A DNA stretch of 64,000 nucleotides, taken from the NCBI GenBank assembly GCA_001939145.1, contig LSRX01000353.1, positions 145,473 through 209,472 of the forward strand. Reading direction: 5' to 3'. Below the pieces are notes generated by a model. The model had not been told where the DNA came from and ran no database searches. It was given only the letters and a program-made list of their open reading frames with translations. Shown here in pieces: positions 14,001 through 26,920 of this stretch (its first letter is position 1; every line of letters begins with the position of its first letter). The stretch comes from Symbiodinium microadriaticum. Taxonomy: Eukaryota; Sar; Dinophyceae; Suessiales; Symbiodiniaceae. The translations under genes were made by a program, and so were the position numbers.

Positions 14001-14190
14001 TCATGGGCTCCCTTTCTTCTGCTATCACTTGTACAAGAGATAGAAGCAGCAGCAGTTGTTGCGGCAGGAATGCTAGCAATATCAACAAGGACCATAACGA
14101 TAGCAATGATGGGAAAAGCAATAGTAATTGGTACTCGTAGCAACCATAGTAACCACGATGCTGTTTCGGGCTGCTGCTGTTGCCCTCGCA
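11023..14190. other. Anonymous sequence, no gene recognised
   Basis: No recognisable gene. It contains a C homopolymer of 13 bases at 11,265-11,277, a perfect palindrome at 11,923-11,959 listed separately, and a short GTG/GCG-rich stretch near 13,885-13,915. Minus-strand frames at 12,603-13,072 look protein-like but match nothing I know and overlap each other in different frames. Confidence 0.45.
11923..11959. repeat. 37-nt perfect palindrome
   Basis: Left arm 11,923-11,940 and right arm 11,942-11,959 are exact reverse complements of 18 bases around one C. The arms carry TTCCCTTCG and CGAAGGGAA. It is non-repetitive DNA, so chance is an unlikely explanation. No terminator-like T run follows and no gene is adjacent. 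Confidence 0.85.
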
Positions 14191-14194
14191 ACTA

Positions 14195-14203
14195 CTGCTG
14201 CTG

Positions 14204-14246
<43 letters not shown>

Positions 14247-14323
14247 AACTACTACAACTACTACAACAACTACAACTACAACTACAACTACAACTCCAAC
14301 TCCAACTCCAACTCCAACTCCAA

Positions 14324-14370
<47 letters not shown>

Positions 14371-14440
14371 ACCACTACGAGTACGACGACGATTACGACT
14401 ACCCCTGCCACTGCCACTACTTCCACCGCGGCGACTACGA
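14195..14440. repeat. Compound trinucleotide array (TAC, ACAACT, CCAACT, TGC)
   Basis: Blocks in order are TAC, TACAAC, ACAACT, CCAACT hexamer, then TGC, then degenerate ACG/CCA units. Open frames giving Val, Thr, Ala or Leu strings are artefacts. Confidence 0.9.
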
Positions 14441-15604
14441 CTGCGCCTAGTCATAGTCACGCTACAAATATCACCAGCACTACCACGACCACCACCACTG
14501 TCACCACTCTGCTCAACCAAGGCTGTTTTTTGCTCTGGAAGCTGGCGCCTTCTGCGTGCCACAAAAGCATGCCAGGCAGCTGGCTAAAACTGACCAACGC
14601 TTCACACAAGACTGGGGAGGCACGTCAATTATGGACTCTGAGGTCCTACTACTGCTAGCACCGCCACCATGCTCATACATGGGTTTGTCAGCACGTTAGC
14701 CCGCATCAATGCGAGTTCCTCCTTGTATCGCTCAGCCGAAACTACAGAATACTCTCTGTCAGCCTATGTTCGGCTGCGGCGACTGGCGAAGCAAGCTTGC
14801 AACCCCACATCTGATGTCCCTGGAACCGACATGGACAGTGCCGGCGCCCATCTTATGGAAGTACCCATGGCTGCGACACTCAATGGCTGACCCCGTGTGA
14901 ATCCCCGGCAGACCCAGGGAATTCAGGGAGAGCCTGTTCTCGAGCTGTGCTCGAGATGCGGCCAATAGAACCCGTGCAGATGGATCTGGGGCGAGCGAGC
15001 ATTTCCTGACAGGATTCGGGATTCCGGCCCCCTGGCCCCTGATCCAGCTGTAATCAGTTCTCAGAACAGCGCCAAAGAGATCATCCTAGCTGTACGGAGC
15101 GCAAAGCACGAGTGGTGCCGGAGGCACAGACTATACACTTCGGCATGCAGGTCGTTGGTGCTTTCAAGCGCTACCGGCCCAACCATCATGGAGACAAGAA
15201 CGGGAATGATACTGCCAGCAGCATTGAGCATATTAACCAAGACAAGCATGGCAGCAGCCTGTGAGATGGCTTAGGTTGACTTAGAGGAGAACGGGTGTGC
15301 TGCCACAAGCAAACCAGTCCAACATGTGTAGTGTGACCGATGGCTCGAAACTCAGGTACGGTTAGAAACATCCGCCTTACTGACTTTTGAGCTGAGCACA
15401 TTTTGTCATGATGACATACAAGCTATGGCAGTTGCAGGGACAGATGCCGCCACCGGATCTCACGACAATGCTCAGCCCTCGACAGGCTATCACTGGAGCT
15501 TGGAATGTGCAACTATTCATGCCAACAGTCTCGGTGTCGTCCCGTCATCATCGGCAGCACCGGCATGAGCATATCCTCATGCCCTTCTGCACATCACAGT
15601 ATTA

Positions 15605-15670
15605 CCATTAACATCATCATCATCATCTTCATCGTCATCACCGTCATCATCACCATCGTCATCGCAGTCC
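15605..15670. repeat. ATC-rich trinucleotide tract
   Basis: Imperfect CAT/ATC triplets with GTC variants. Similar imperfect tracts recur at 30.7 kb, 36.3 kb and 37.8-38.1 kb. Confidence 0.7.
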
Positions 15671-18600
15671 CTATCACCATCATTATCTTCTTCTTCATCA
15701 TGACAGAGCATCGCTACCGTCACCGCATCCTTACCCATCGTCGATTTCAACACGTTCGCTACTGATCTTAACGCCCTCTCTTTTTCTAAACATAGCCGAC
15801 ATAGCCTTTGCAGCACCGACGCGGGGCATGCCTTTAAACAGCATGCCTCGTCTTCTGTGGCGTTCTTCCGTTGCCGGAGCAGGAAATGACTGTGCTAGTT
15901 CCACAGCTTCTGGGTGAAGACACGCACATGCACACGTGCATAAATGCGCACCGCGACATCTTGAAGTACGTCTTCTGCTGCTGTAGCTGTTGTTGCTCGT
16001 AACGCCGGTCGACGGTCATACTTATCGTTATCGTGGTCCTCTTTGGTGTCGCTGCAGTTTTGTTGCTGCTGCTTCAGTTATTGTTCCTGCTGTTGCCGAG
16101 TGCAGGTGTTAATGGTGTCGGTGATTGGATTGCACGCCCTCGACCACAACCTTGCGAACTTTATAATGCAGGCACATGTCCTTTGCAAAGTGAACACCAC
16201 GCTTCCTGTCTCACTCGGCACCCTGAACAACTAGTCACTCGTCTTGTTGAGGAAGTTGTTCGACATTTGCATTTCATAACAGTCTGTCTCGGCTGACCAC
16301 CTCTACCAAAAGCTAGAGCTAAATTTACTGCAAGTTTCAGCATACACGAAAGAGAAGGCAACCAGTGATGCACTTCACGTGATCGTTTCCGACAGGCCAA
16401 TGTATGGAATTTGTCTAAGTTCGGCATACTCTCCAGATACCTGTTCTCGTAATACTCGGTGATGACAAGGGCCAACCATGGCTAATGTCGAGCGGCGATT
16501 ACATTGTCTGCTCTAAGACATCATGTCCACCCTGCTCCGGCTCATCTTGATTTTTAGCCTGCGCTGAGTTGCTTCGAAGTTCGCGCAGCTAATGCCTGGC
16601 AGTTGGGTCAGCGGGTTTATGTTGATGCCTTTCTGTTGCAAGCAAGGTTGGGGCTAATGCTGTCTGTTTATTACTCGTATGGAACTTAAACTGTGTGATC
16701 GTGAGCACTTTGACTGCTCTTCTAACGAATCTACGAAGCAGGATCTTCTGGACGACGCTACAGATTCTAGAGATTGGGTGAGCTTGGGGAGTAGGCCCTA
16801 TCTTCGGCTGCGAAGCCCTAAACCGTAAACATCCGAAACCCTAAAACCAAGATAAGAACACTAAGAACCCCACACAAAGCTACCAGGAGCCCAAGGCGAC
16901 AAGCGAGCCGGGCACTGCTTGCCCGTGGCATGGAACTTCGTGTCGCAGCGAGGTGGCTGCGGAGGCGGGTTCAGTGGCTGTGTGCAGGGACTTGGGGCTC
17001 AAGAAATTGGGCTCCTTGGGGATTTGAAGGGCTTTCGGCTCAGGCTTGGAGCTTGAGGGGTCCGTCGTTGACCAGGGCCTAGACCAACTGCCTAACGATT
17101 TGGACTTGTTGCCTGTGGAGAACATGCTGTTGTAGAAGGTTCGGTTTTGGCTTATGCTTCGCAACGCAATGAGTCAGAAGGTCGCAGAATGCTATCTTTG
17201 CAGCCTTGCAGTTAAGGGGGACCTCCATCAGAAGGAAAATCTGTGGCTCCAACGTATAATCAACCTCCCCAGTATGGAATTATATGGAATTAACGGCATG
17301 TGGATCTAGGACCTCTTGCAGGCAATTCGTTGCGACAAGCTGTGCAAGCTTTTTGCAACCGGAGAGCAGCGCCGCTCTTTGGGTCTTGTGCCGGGCTAGC
17401 ACTCAAACAGGCTCATGTTTTTTTTTGGCAAAACTACATATTTTGCTTCTACAATTCTTACAAATCTTGGTGCCTTTCGTCGGTGTAGCCTCGGTGGAAG
17501 GAGGAGAACTGCAGCAGAAAGCTGATTAGCTAGACAATCGGTTGGGGCGGGAAGGCATACCGCTCGCATCGTCCTGACTGGGCACACGGAAGAAGTTGGT
17601 TTGCTCGAGACATGTGCGGCTTCAGATTAATTTGCATGAACCTTGGCTAGCATGGGCCAGTTTATGGGAAGAAGTCCGTCGAGCGTTCTGCACGTTGTTT
17701 GGACATGGTCATTCGCGGACGTACTCTCCATCTCCTTATCGTTCTGTCTGCAGAGCTCTCATCTGCTTGTCATTTCAGGCAGCCCTGTTTGTCTCAGGTG
17801 GTTCTGTCTTTCTGCAGGCTGAGAGAGGACGTGTCGCCGCCCTCCCCCTTTCGAGTGTGCAAAACTTTTTTGGAGCGAACAGTAAGGTGACAGGTAGTGG
17901 GCTGTGCACGGAATGGTCCAGATTTTACCGAAAGGGACCTTCAGTAAGCAGTTGGTTCTCTCAGTTGAATGCAGTTCATCCATTGTTGGGATAATCTGTC
18001 CCGAATCATAGAAACTGGATGTTCATAGCTTTGGTCTCGTCACTTTGGCTCTTCCCAGTTGCACTAAGAGCAGAGACCAAAGCAGACCAACACATATTAA
18101 TATATCGTTTCGTTCTCAATCGTTGTTGTTGCCGGAAGAACAACTTCGTCGTTGTTCTGCATCTGGCCAGGAACCAGGCGCTTGCAGACATGCACAGAAG
18201 TACACGGGGTCTCTTGGTACGCGAAAACTGTAAGGGTACCTATACACGCGTCGGTAGACGCACATGCATCCGTCCATCCCCGCATCCATCCGTCATGCAT
18301 GCATGCATACATACCTAGGCATATCTGTGCGTGTACCGGTTGTGTGTCTACCTGAATGCATACGCATATAAGTACATGCGTATGTATGCTTCCTTGCATA
18401 TTATGAATGTATGCACGTGGTCGTCTCAATGATGTTGGCGGCTCTCTCGTTTGCATGTCACACAACCCCACTTTCCAAGTCAGGGCCGTGCAGCCCTTAG
18501 TGCTGCCAGCCAGGGAGTACTCGTTCCGCGCATCCCAGGACTCACCTGCAAGGGCTACTTGCACATGCAGAATCCAAGTGGGCCTCCTTCTACAAAGTTT

Positions 18601-19195
18601 CCATATACTGTCAGTGTCTGCACACAACAACTGTCTAGCATACTAGGCCAGTACAGGATGCAGCTTGTTGCAGTCCGGCTGCCATCCCGGAGCTTGCGCT
18701 CAGGTCCCTCGAGTCCCTCCATGGCACAGCTCAGATCCTGGCACACAGCTTCAAGGGGGCCCAAGATTTGGAGTCCAAAGACTGAAGCCCATGCTGACAG
18801 GACTCCAAACCCGCAGCGCAGCTGTGTTGCCTGCTTCCTGCTAGCTGACAAGCCTGTCCTTCGCAAGTTGTGTCAGCGACGTGCTGTTGAAGACCTGCCA
18901 CGGCCAGAAATAAGTGAAATTGAAAATTGTCACGGCACATCTTTGCCGTCTTTGGCGGTCAAGTAACAGTTGAAACGAAGACGTTCATTCCTTAACAAAA
19001 CATGTTTCTTGCCAGGAAGAGAACGATGAGAGTCTGTCCTTCGACTGTTCCATGATTTCAGCTTCTGCAGGGCGAGTTGCGGGAAGTGAAAGATTCATAC
19101 TAGTGAAGACGACAGCAGCGTTGACATCGCAGGATGCATGAAGACTCGGTTGCAAATCTGATTTCTGAATGCCACTCCATCTATCAACGCGGGAA

Positions 19196-19213
19196 CTAGG
19201 CGTGAACGCCTAG
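19196..19213. repeat. Small perfect inverted repeat
   Basis: CTAGGCGT and ACGCCTAG are separated by two bases. No gene or terminator context is visible. Confidence 0.5.
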
Positions 19214-19312
19214 ATTGTCGGCAACGCTCTCCCAGACCGAGCAGAAGGAAGTTGGGAGGGCTGCTCGAAGCTGGGCTCCCTTCAACCACTAAATCGACGG
19301 AAAAGGCTCATA

Positions 19313-19492
19313 ATCACCCCTCCCTAAACCCCCAAACCCAAAACACTAAAACCCGAAGACTCCAAGGAGCAGCGGAGCAGGGCCGTAGCCTTCTCAGCCC
19401 AGGTTCCTTCGAGCTCCTCGGACAGGAAGCCCTTCCAGGCTGCCTCGCCAGGGGGTTCGGATGCTTTTACGGGCTTAGGGCTTAGGGCTTTG
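19313..19492. repeat. Telomere-like scraps in opposite orientation
   Basis: Degenerate CCCTAAA-like units (19,313-19,360) are followed about 110 bases later by GGGCTTA-like units (19,469-19,492) on the same strand. Confidence 0.4.
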
Positions 19493-22400
19493 GTGTCTAG
19501 GACCTAGGTCAGATGAGATGAAGCCTACATCCCACTAGACTGCTACTGTCACCTTTTGCTTCTGCACCTGCTATAGATTGATGTGAATACCAGCACCATG
19601 CCGCAGCGTGCCAAAGACGCATGTTCATCTGGCAGAGAGAGCTCCTACACCCAAGCAGGATGCCCAGCAGCACGCGAGGCACCAAACGCTGAGTGCCGGG
19701 AGACCAGAGGAGAGACAGGGTAGAATTAGAAGGGGGATGCTTGAGACATGGGACGTTCCTGAAGCCTTCGGAAGGAAGGCTGCAGCGGTGGGAAACACGG
19801 GGACGGCACACTTAGACAACACCAAGTCCGACGAACACAAACAAAACATAGCGACAATGCCTCTGTGATCCCAGTGGCCTGGCAAGCCTAGCAACAAGCA
19901 CACATCGAAGTACACAGCTGGACAATGCAACCCAGATTGCATGAAGCCTTCATACAACTAGTAGAGGCAAGCCCATCTTCAATGACTTCGCATCAGGGAA
20001 GGATACCTCACAATTTGTGCTGCCCAAGCCTTGTACAGTCTTCCGGACGACAGGGCAGGGTAGCTTCGCTTGTCACATGTGAACTTGCATGGCTTATCAT
20101 CATCATCATCATGTCTGCCACCGAGTAGGCATAGACATTGAGCATCCATGCAATGTTGAAGCTTGTGTGCGCAGCATCACACGATCATGCACCTTTAACT
20201 AGGACTCCAAAGAAAGGATGATTGGTTCCCAAGGCGATGGACGAAAGTGGACCCTTACCTCCATACTAAAGTGGAAAACAGCAGCCATGCAGGGACTCCA
20301 AAGAACAGTCGCGCCTTGATTTGTTTCTTTGGATATCTGTCTCGAGATCTCCAGTACTTGATGAACGATGCTTCGTCTCAGCAGGCAGGACAATTGCAAG
20401 TGCATTTTGTTTATGCTCTGTGCCACTTCATAACTGAAGGTACATGCCAGCTCATGACGAACACAGAACATCTGCCGCCGGCCATAACGAGCTGTGTCTA
20501 GTTATTGAGAGCAAGCTCATGACACCCCAGCAACGATGGCCCAAGACAAGCCGACCTACCACGTGTTCCCTCCGGTTGGGCCCTTTCGTCGCTGAGGCAG
20601 CCGCCGAGCTCCTTCTTTGCAAGCTGCTGGAGGAGTCTCTTCCTTGAAACGGACATTGGGGCCTGCAGCCCTGGATTCGCACACACTGTTGCAGTGGTAC
20701 GCCAGGAACATGGCAGTAGGCAACTCTTACTCGTTTTCTGAAACATCTGCCCTGCATTGGTCTGTGGTTGAAATGTTGGGCACGCAGTCCAGTGTCTTCT
20801 GCTTTCCGGTCCTACACCACTGCATGGACTTCAGCACGTTTTGAGACCCATTGGCCCATGATGGCACGGCGACAGGCAGTTCGACGATGCAAAGTGATTC
20901 GATGAACCGGCTGCAAAAAAGCTGCTGCTGTTTGTGGAACCACCCCTTCCGAAGCCGTGGATTGTGCCGAGTAGCCCCTCGATAAGAGGAGGTCATCATG
21001 CAAAACCAAAATCACATGCCGGTTTGCCTTCATTCTAGTCGTGGCTGCAAGGGAATATGCAGACAGGTTGCGCTTCCTTCAGCGATTCTCTAGCTACTAG
21101 CTCGTGAACCAGACGAGTGGCCAATTCGGATAACCCATCCTCGGAACACGACAAGCACGTCTTGGAAGCACTCCGCGGGTTGGACGCGTTGAGTTTCCCA
21201 TGTCATGGTTTGCTTCATGGGGCTGGTACCTACAGTCTTGAAGAACAGAAAAGAACCAGCTGCATGAGACGGATCTCGACACGCACACAGCTTAGACCTT
21301 GTCGGAAGAACTAGATATTGTGCAATAGGCCACTCAGAAGTAGCCACTGAACTGCAGCCGAAGCTCTTAATGTGGTTCATGCACCGCGGCACGGCTTTGC
21401 TACCAGGGAACTCTCCCCACATCACATCGTACTCACCTTCAGAGTTTCAATGCCAACAACTCGAATGTATGCCTGCTAGCACCATGCCCCGGAGAAGCGT
21501 TCATGCCAAGCCACTCAGCGAGATGTAGTCTGGAACATCAGAGCAGTGTGCAGGATCGAACGCCTCCTCCGTTTGGAACCTTGGTATACCGGTCCGGAAT
21601 GCCCATCAAAACCAAAAATCTGGCGGAAATCTGCACAAAGCCCATATAAAGCCGAAGGAACCGATGTTCCAATGCACCCATGCCCTTGCAGACTTCGAAG
21701 CCATATTCAAACGGATTCGCTTCAGTCTTGAGACTATCAGATTCCTCCAGGGCTACGTACTTGGTTTCGGCCTCAAAAGCCCCCCCAAAGGGCCTTGGCA
21801 AAAGGGAGCTCTAAACAGCTCCGCCCTGCGACCCGAGCTTCCAAGCCTCCAGAAACTCCAGAAACAGAGAACTAACAGCATCCGAATCTGAGCAGCATCG
21901 TCATCAGGGCGATGTTCCGGTAGTCGTCGGCCTCATTGCTCCTCAGTGGCTTGATCGCTTGTCCATCGTTTCCGGCTGCCGGGGCTTCGGTCATGCAGAC
22001 GGAGTCAGCGAACCAAGAGCGAGTCCCAACATGTCGTGTTCCGAAAGCAGCTGGCAGTGGCTAGCGGCTAGCAGGTGTAGCGTGGCAAACAAGAAGTGCT
22101 AAAGATTAGCGATCCCACAAGGCTCTGAACATCTCTGAACTGTGCCTTCGTCCTGGCTGCTTCACAACATTTGTTCCGCCGTCGTTCGTAACTTGTATCA
22201 GCATCTTGCCACGTGGCCTTGCAAACCGTTGGAAATTACCTTAGTCCTCTTCCGGATGCGTTCTTTTTTGGCGTTGCCCTTCTATACCTCAAGGTTGGTC
22301 GCCGGGGGTTATCATTTTCCAAAAAAAGTGCCTTGGCTCCCTGAATTCAAAAAGTCAGGACCTTAGTGTCCTCTGGGGTACAGAGGGCAACCAGGGCCAG

Positions 22401-23506
22401 GAGAGGCTGCCTTTCTTTGTGACTGGACATACTGCGTTCTTTTTGTTGTGGGGATCTCAAACACACAGCCGTAGCTCTGTATTTGCAGGCAGAGCGACCA
22501 GGAGCGCACGTAGTGCAGCAAGTGTGCTGGGGTGTAGAGACAATCGCCCTTCTCCTCGTCTTTGCAATGCTGGCTTTCAGGTTCGGGTCTGTTCAGGGAG
22601 GACACGGCCCAATGCCTCTTGCATCTACCGAACAAGTCTGAGCCCACGATGTTCAAATTGTAAACGGGACATCCGATGTGAAGTCGAAGACTGCCCCTTC
22701 GAAGAGAGCGAAGACTGAGGCTCACGCAATGGTGGTGTTGCTCCACTTCGCTTTCGCAAACTCGGGCCAGCGGGTCAAGTCAACACCTCAGAGTCGGCAT
22801 GGAGAGGGCTGCTGCTCTTCTTTGAAAATAGTTATCGCGAAGATGATGCCGACCATCACCGTCATCCTCCGTCATCACTTCCATGCTCGGATCACTGACA
22901 TGATTGAGGCCTCTCTCCGGATTCCAGCAGCAGGAGGAGGGCTGGGAGAAGGAGCAGGAGCAGCGGCAGGGGGCAGTACGAGCAGGAGTGGGAGTAGGAG
23001 TCGTCGTCGTCGCCGTCGCAGGAAAACTAACCAGAAGTGCCGGCATCGCACATTTGAGCCTAGCATGCGCTTCATGTTCAGCAGACCTTCCATTTCTCAT
23101 GTCTACACCTACAGACCGATCGTACCAGTAAGGACTCCGACCTCGGATTGCTGGAGACAGAGACCCGATGAACGGCAAGAGAACTTGAGAAGCAAGGCGA
23201 AAGGTCAAGCACCATGCCCACAGAGGTTCTTGATCGGTTCCAAGGAGAGCACGCGGAGTTCACTGCCACACTTTGCAACGAGTAACCCTATGAAGCGAAA
23301 CTAATTATTGGTTGGTGGGTAAATTCCTCAGACAGGTGGCGTTCGCCATCGATGGGGGAGTCATCCGAGCCTAGGTAGCACAATCCCAAGATCGCTGCGA
23401 ACTCTGCAGTCTTTCGCCAATCCTTCTGCAGCAATCAGTCTCTCGAGACCTAGCGCTGGGAAACACACGAGCCTGCATAGGCTTGCAAGATCGCTGCCTA
23501 AATGTG

Positions 23507-23697
23507 TAATATAATATAATATAATATAATATAATATAATATAATATAATATAATACAAGATAAGATAAGATAAGATAAGATAATAGTAATATAATATAT
23601 AATATAACATAATATAACATAATATAACATAATATAGTATAGTATAAATATAGTATAGTATAGTATAATATAATATCAGATAAGATAAGATAATATA

Positions 23698-23728
<31 letters not shown>
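23507..23728. repeat. ATAAT/GATAA pentanucleotide and TA array
   Basis: A run of the ATAAT pentamer passes into GATAA units, ATAAC units, TAGTA units, GATAA again, then a TA run ending at 23,728. Minus-strand Ile/Leu/Tyr-rich frames are artefacts. Confidence 0.9.
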
Positions 23729-23729
<1 letters not shown>

Positions 23730-23733
<4 letters not shown>

Positions 23734-26700
23734 GGAGCTGAGCGAGGCGCCGCGAGGCTTTCCTTCGGAAGGTCGCCGGTAGTAGTCGTTCCACCTCGCT
23801 GCTCCAAGAGTTCCGGTGCTGAAGGATTTCGTGCCTCTGTGCTAACAGCTCGGAGCTAAGGCAAAACATGTCATGATAGCTGTTCTGGCCGAGCCACATC
23901 GGAATCTTCGATGCTTCGGTCTGCAGGTCCCACATGATCCACTCTTTCTTTCCTGCAAAGACACCTTGCAGGGAGAAATGAACTGGGCTCCTCATCCTCT
24001 GGGCTCCGTGCCCATTCAAGATGCTGACAAGCCACACATAATCTGGTGGTTCATGTCCTCAGCTTGGGTTAGCGGCGTTGTGTGAGAATGTGTTGCTCCG
24101 CGTGGCAGGATAATGGCTTCCAGCTCTCGCATGTTGCTTCTTCTTTCGTAGGCTCATGAGGATGCTGTTCAACGAAAGCTGCTGAGCAGTTCCGGAGTCG
24201 TCTTGCGACTCTCCCACCATCTCCAACCCCTGTTTGCTGCTGAAGTAAAGGAGCTTTCAATCGGCGAATGGCTTGCAATAACGGTGCGAAGTCACAAGCA
24301 CCAACATACCGCTGCAGCCTGGTGAACCACAGTCATATGCTCGTACAGGTAACCCATGTGCAGTAGCTGTATACGTCAACCTATGTTTAACCCACTGCAC
24401 AGCAACAGATGGTCCATGTCAGCTCCGTGTCGTAGTGAATGGTGGATGTTCCCATCATCTCGGGCGGCACGCGCAAATACCAGAAGTTGTTCTCATACCT
24501 CGCGGGAGACTAAAGGGTCCTTCCGGCTTTTCAGGGTGGGGTGCTACAAGCAGGGGTTCGGGGGCATGTCTCCCGGTAGCACCCTCGGAGTATTCCAGTC
24601 TTTCATGCTTCTAATTATCACACCGTAAAAGGGCTTAGGCCAGCGCAGTTGCGTCATCCACGGCCTTGGTTGGCTGTTGGTCTAGGGAAAGCCTTCAAGG
24701 GAGGCATGATCAGCATACCCTCGAGTCTCTCAATGCGTCGCTCTCAGAAACCGTTGAAGCACCTCGACAATTGAAGTGCGGATTCTCCCACGATAGCAAA
24801 CGTAACAGCCTTGCAGCTGAATGACTTTGAAAATTCAGCCACACTAACACGTCTGCCAGGATGCTTGCCCTTGACATGTCCACCTGGCGGTGTCACGGCT
24901 TCGCGCAGTTTCTTGCAACCGGTCGCGAGTCTCTTCCCCACAAACTTCCAGCTCACCCCAAAGCACATTGAACACGAAGGGAAGCCCTGGAGTGCGGGAG
25001 GGCGGTGGGGGTGACTTGTTGATTCCAAGGCAACTGAGCTCTGCCTGGGGGCCGCTTGCCGCAGTTCATGAAGCTCGGGACTTTCCACTCCTCCAAGGCT
25101 CTACTGAAAACTCCAAGCATATTCGAGTGAAAGTCTGGACCTATCCGAGCCTGTCCGACCTCACAACTTCGCCTCGCATTGGCACATCCTGACTTTGCCG
25201 AGGAGCCTTGCCCATGTCATCTGGCATCTGTGAGATGATATACCTGCAGCATATGGAGTATTACTTATTACCCTTCAGACACACTTGTTGCTTCCTCAAG
25301 CGACTGAGTCGATAGTTCGGACTCGGTGGTAGTACTACATTGGAGGAAGGAAAGCGGATGCCTTTGCTCAATGAATTCTTCGGGAACGGCCGAAAGGCTT
25401 GACATGTCTTTTGGGACTGACAGTCCTGGGTGCTTGGGGACACTTTGCCGCCCTGTTGAGGACATGGTCCCACGCCGGCACGACAGTCGCCTCATCTGAT
25501 CTTGAGTCCGAGTAGCTTGGCCCAGCTCGGGTCTTCGCGACTCTTGCGAATGAAGTTTCGGATGCTGGTGCGCGACTCGACGTAGGGGATGGTGTCCTCA
25601 GTGTTTCAGTTTTCAAGCTTCCTGCTATCTGGTGCATGATCATGATCGCCAAAACGGGGTTGGGATTGGTTTCCAGAAAGACTCTGCGCCCCACAACCCC
25701 CAACATCTTGAGGATGAACTGCAAGCTCTCTCAAACCTTAGGCTGCAAGCTGTCACCCAGTAATTAGCAAAACGCAAACGCCCATGCTGGCCAAATTAAT
25801 GCGGCCAAGAAATCCTTAGGGCAGTGAATTGTCTCGCCCTTGATGTCTTGGCCGCAGTAGTCCGTGAGGCGGTCTTCGTTCCGCCACTCCACCTGTTCAC
25901 GTGGGGTCATAAGGGCAGGAGGCGCCACAAAGTAAGCCTAAAACCAAACAGATGCAGGCATGTCACCACGACTGCAGTACAGTTTGGAAACATCATCATG
26001 CCCCTAGGAAATGGTTCCCAACAAGCGCAACCACTCGCCAGTCTCAACTTCATGCCGTCCACCTCACGTGGCCTGACCTCACACTGTACATCTCGGCGCC
26101 AAATAGCATCCACAAGCCCCAGCCCAACTCGCACGACCAGAAGCGCCTTGGCGACCTCGCTGCCAAAGTGGTCCATGATGTACCTTTGCTTGCAGCTATG
26201 GAACCAGGGCTATTCAGGAAAAGTCTAGAGTCTTTAGACAGGTCGAGGGCTTTGAACCTTCGACAGTCCCTGAGGCCGGATCACTTTCAGATTTCTCGTC
26301 AATCCCCACCTAGCGGCTGATCTGTCCAGTTCATGGCAGGAGAAAGGTGGCCTGCTCCTTTCACGATGAAGGGCCTTGGCTGCTGATGCCATGCAACTGA
26401 AGCTGACGATGCCTGGCATGCCGTGGCTTGTGCATGAGAAATCCCCGGCATGGCTAGTGGCCTGCGTCCCTCCTCGGACCTCAGGAACCCTCAACCCAAA
26501 CCCGATGTCCTGACCTTCGCTGCTTGTGATACTTCTTCCAGAAAGTCTTCTGATCTGGCGGCTCCGTGAAAACATCAACCTTGCGTTGCTTCCGAGGCAA
26601 GATGTACATGCTGGAAACCTACAGCCGAGGCTGCTTACAAACAGTGGAGATGTAGGAATCAGTAGTCTGAGTCTGCAAATGTCGAATCTGGATATGCACA

Positions 26701-26843
26701 TGCGTCTGTAGATCGCAATGCAGCCGTGAACGTACATGTGTGGATATAGACACGCATGCACATCTGCCTGCAGCACGCAAGATGTAGTCCTTAGGCTAAA
26801 GCCTTAGTTTCGGCCTGGTCCCATGCCCTGATCGCCTGAATGA
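23730..26843. other. Anonymous sequence, no gene recognised
   Basis: No recognisable gene. Minus-strand frames at 24,744-25,088 and 25,907-26,176 have unremarkable protein-like composition but no motif I can name. Confidence 0.45.
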
Positions 26844-26844
26844 C

Positions 26845-26920
26845 AACCCTAAGCCTAAACCCTAAACCCTAAACCCTAAACCCTAAACTCTAAACCCTAA
26901 ACCCTAAGCCTAAACCCCCA
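26845..26920. repeat. Interstitial telomere-like CCCTAAA array
   Basis: About ten CCCTAAA units with a few variants (CCTAAG, CTCTAAA). This is the cleanest telomere-type tract in the window. It runs in one orientation and is flanked by ordinary sequence on both sides, so it is interstitial. Confidence 0.85.

Larger units (their letters stand above)
14441..23506. other. Anonymous sequence, no gene recognised
   Basis: About 9 kb without a recognisable gene, RNA or mobile element. Minor items are an ATC-rich tract (15,605-15,670), cryptic CATGCATAC repeats (about 18,240-18,390), a small perfect inverted repeat (19,196-19,213), and telomere-like scraps at about 16,808-16,848, 19,313-19,360 and 19,469-19,492. 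Plus-strand frames at 18,451-18,966 and 22,678-23,304 are long for the region, but the second owes its length to an Arg/Ser/Gly-rich low-complexity part and neither is recognised. Confidence 0.45.

Noticed and set aside
14070-14658. Frames of 110-195 codons rich in Val, Ala, Thr or Ser
   Set aside because: Same artefact, from the second trinucleotide array.
22678-23304. 208-codon plus-strand frame as a nuclear Arg-rich protein
   Set aside because: Its length depends on a GTC/GGA-rich low-complexity stretch, and the opposite strand is open in the same place.
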